Shown in pieces: positions 63,212-64,000 of a DNA stretch of 64,000 nucleotides (the stretch's first letter is position 1; each line of letters starts with the position of its first letter). The DNA lies in NCBI GenBank assembly GCA_000496235.1, contig KI543231.1:390746-454745 (forward strand), given 5' to 3'. This stretch comes from an uncultured archaeon A07HR60 (lineage in GTDB: Archaea; Halobacteriota; Halobacteria; Halobacteriales; Haloferacaceae). Both the position numbers and the translations under genes were made by a program. The notes beneath the pieces are model-generated. The model was not told the DNA's origin. It ran no database searches and was given only the letters and a program-made list of their open reading frames with translations.

Positions 63212-63352
63212 ATTCAGGTTATTCTGATGACGGACGGCGCTCCAACCCCGACCCTGTCGGATGATTACATGTGTATTTGGCTACAGTAATCAAAAACGTC
63301 TGCCGGCTGTGCGTTGATATCGCGATCAGATGGCCGTAGTCGGAGGGAAGTT
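63212..63352. other. Intergenic region, nothing recognised
   Basis: A 141-base gap between two small minus-strand genes. No structure or frame stands out. Confidence 0.4.
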
Positions 63353-63553
63353 CTAGGCGAAATTGACGCCGTGGCGGGCGAGAAAGTCTCCGGCAGCTTT
63401 GATCTCGATTGGACTGCCGATGATCCGGCACCCATCGTCGGCTTCGACCATCGTCACCGTGAATTCAGCCTCCAGTCCCTCCCGGTGTTCGTCTAAAACA
63501 CCACAGGGGAGCACGATTTGGGTGCTATCTCGGAGGGTCGCCGGATCCGTCAT
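63353..63553 (-). CDS. Small conserved haloarchaeal protein
   Basis: A 66-residue protein beginning MTDPATLRDSTQIVLPCG, with a hydrophilic core (FTVTMVEADDGCRIIGSPIEI) and no helix or cysteine motif. I have seen similar short proteins in haloarchaea but cannot name the family. It stands alone on the minus strand. Confidence 0.65.
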   Translation of the reverse strand: MTDPATLRDSTQIVLPCGVLDEHREGLEAEFTVTMVEADDGCRIIGSPIEIKAAGDFLARHGVNFA

Positions 63554-63918
63554 TGTACGAATTTTTCCAAGCGAGTCGTTCTCTTAATCGTATCGAAGTG
63601 TTCGCTGCGGGAACGTGACCGGAGGCTGACTATCCACACTGACTCTCGCCACTACGTCGCCGTTCTGGATTGGATGTGTACACCATCAGCCGACGACCGC
63701 GATGGTCGGTGCCTGAGTGAATTCACTGCTGACATTCAGATTCGGGAGTTCAGCCTGGAGGTCCCGGTGACCGCGAGAGCGTAGTCGCTCAGATCTTTGC
63801 CTGGTAGTCACGCCGCGGTATGGTATGCGGACACGACCCGGATTCGCTCACCCGCGGCAGTGACGACCCCGGCACGGAAAGAACAGGTTTAACGACCTAA
63901 CCGGCGGAAAGACGGACA
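63554..63918. other. Intergenic region before the DRG gene
   Basis: The right-hand part contains a TATA-like GGTTTAACG (about 63886-63894), some 25-30 bases before the DRG start codon. The rest is empty. Confidence 0.5.
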
Positions 63919-64000
63919 ATGGGTCTCGAGGAGGAGATCGAAGAGATCCGTGAGGAAATCGCTGAGACGCCGTACAACAAGTCCACCGAGGGCCATATCG
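63919..64000 (+). CDS. DRG-family GTPase, N-terminal fragment (cut by window)
   Basis: Only the first 27 codons are in the window: ATG 63919, MGLEEEIEEIREEIAETPYN followed by KSTEGHI. This N-terminal coiled segment is the conserved start of archaeal/eukaryotic DRG GTPases (Obg-related, with a later TGS domain), which associate with translation. The GTP-binding motifs lie beyond the edge. A TATA-like GGTTTAACG is about 25-30 bases upstream. Confidence 0.8.
   Translation, partial: MGLEEEIEEIREEIAETPYNKSTEGHI

Overview
The window is a chromosomal segment of a haloarchaeon (class Halobacteria). The evidence is strongly acidic proteins, leaderless genes with a TATA-like element about 25-30 bases before the start codon, a fused cytochrome oxidase subunit I+III, archaeal-type ProRS, LonB, aCPSF1 and KorAB, and haloarchaeal TnpB-type elements. 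I could not assign a genus. No rRNA, tRNA or CRISPR array was recognised.

Layout. 1-4.5 kb: end of a DUF373 membrane protein, an unknown membrane protein, a geranylgeranyl-reductase-type flavoprotein and a TrmB-like regulator. 4.5-7.1 kb: korAB 2-oxoacid:ferredoxin oxidoreductase. 7.5-11.3 kb: an SppA-like protease, a COG1340 coiled-coil protein, a DUF371 protein and a small HTH regulator. 11.6-14 kb: a Bat-type HTH protein divergent from a CrtI-type carotenoid desaturase. 14.1-19.1 kb: the aCPSF1 ribonuclease, an NAD-dependent epimerase and an M48 protease. 19.6-30 kb: gltB, proS, an HD hydrolase, an AlaX editing protein, a DUF3179 protein and a GNAT-zinc ribbon fusion.

30.4-38 kb is an aerobic respiration locus (coxB, fused coxAC, two small membrane proteins, coxD and a divergent membrane protein). 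A TnpB element, with its gene broken by a 5-bp duplication, sits between coxD and the rest. 38-43.2 kb is an aromatic amino acid operon reading trpC-trpB-trpA-ADH synthase-DHQ synthase II. Three evenly spaced TGTAC boxes precede it. 43.3-50.3 kb holds an MGMT-fold protein without its catalytic cysteine, a lonB-CPBP protease pair, nadM, a SAM hydroxide adenosyltransferase and an amidohydrolase-like protein.

50.5-64 kb is more accessory. It contains a glycosyltransferase, a Tat-lipoprotein DUF3179 gene coupled to an unknown membrane protein, an HTH regulator, a methyltransferase, a TRAM protein, a radical SAM / metallo-hydrolase / Cys-cluster gene set, a DUF429 protein, a frameshifted Hsp20, a Nudix hydrolase, small conserved proteins and the start of a DRG-type GTPase. 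Two frameshifted genes (YkgJ-like and Hsp20-like) lie here.

No obvious large new defence or biosynthetic system was found. The most distinctive signals are the phased TGTAC operator before trpCBA, the Cys-to-Asp MGMT-like protein, the broken TnpB element with extra isolated end-hairpins, a long nested inverted repeat near 16.45-16.53 kb, and the coupled DUF3179-membrane protein pair.
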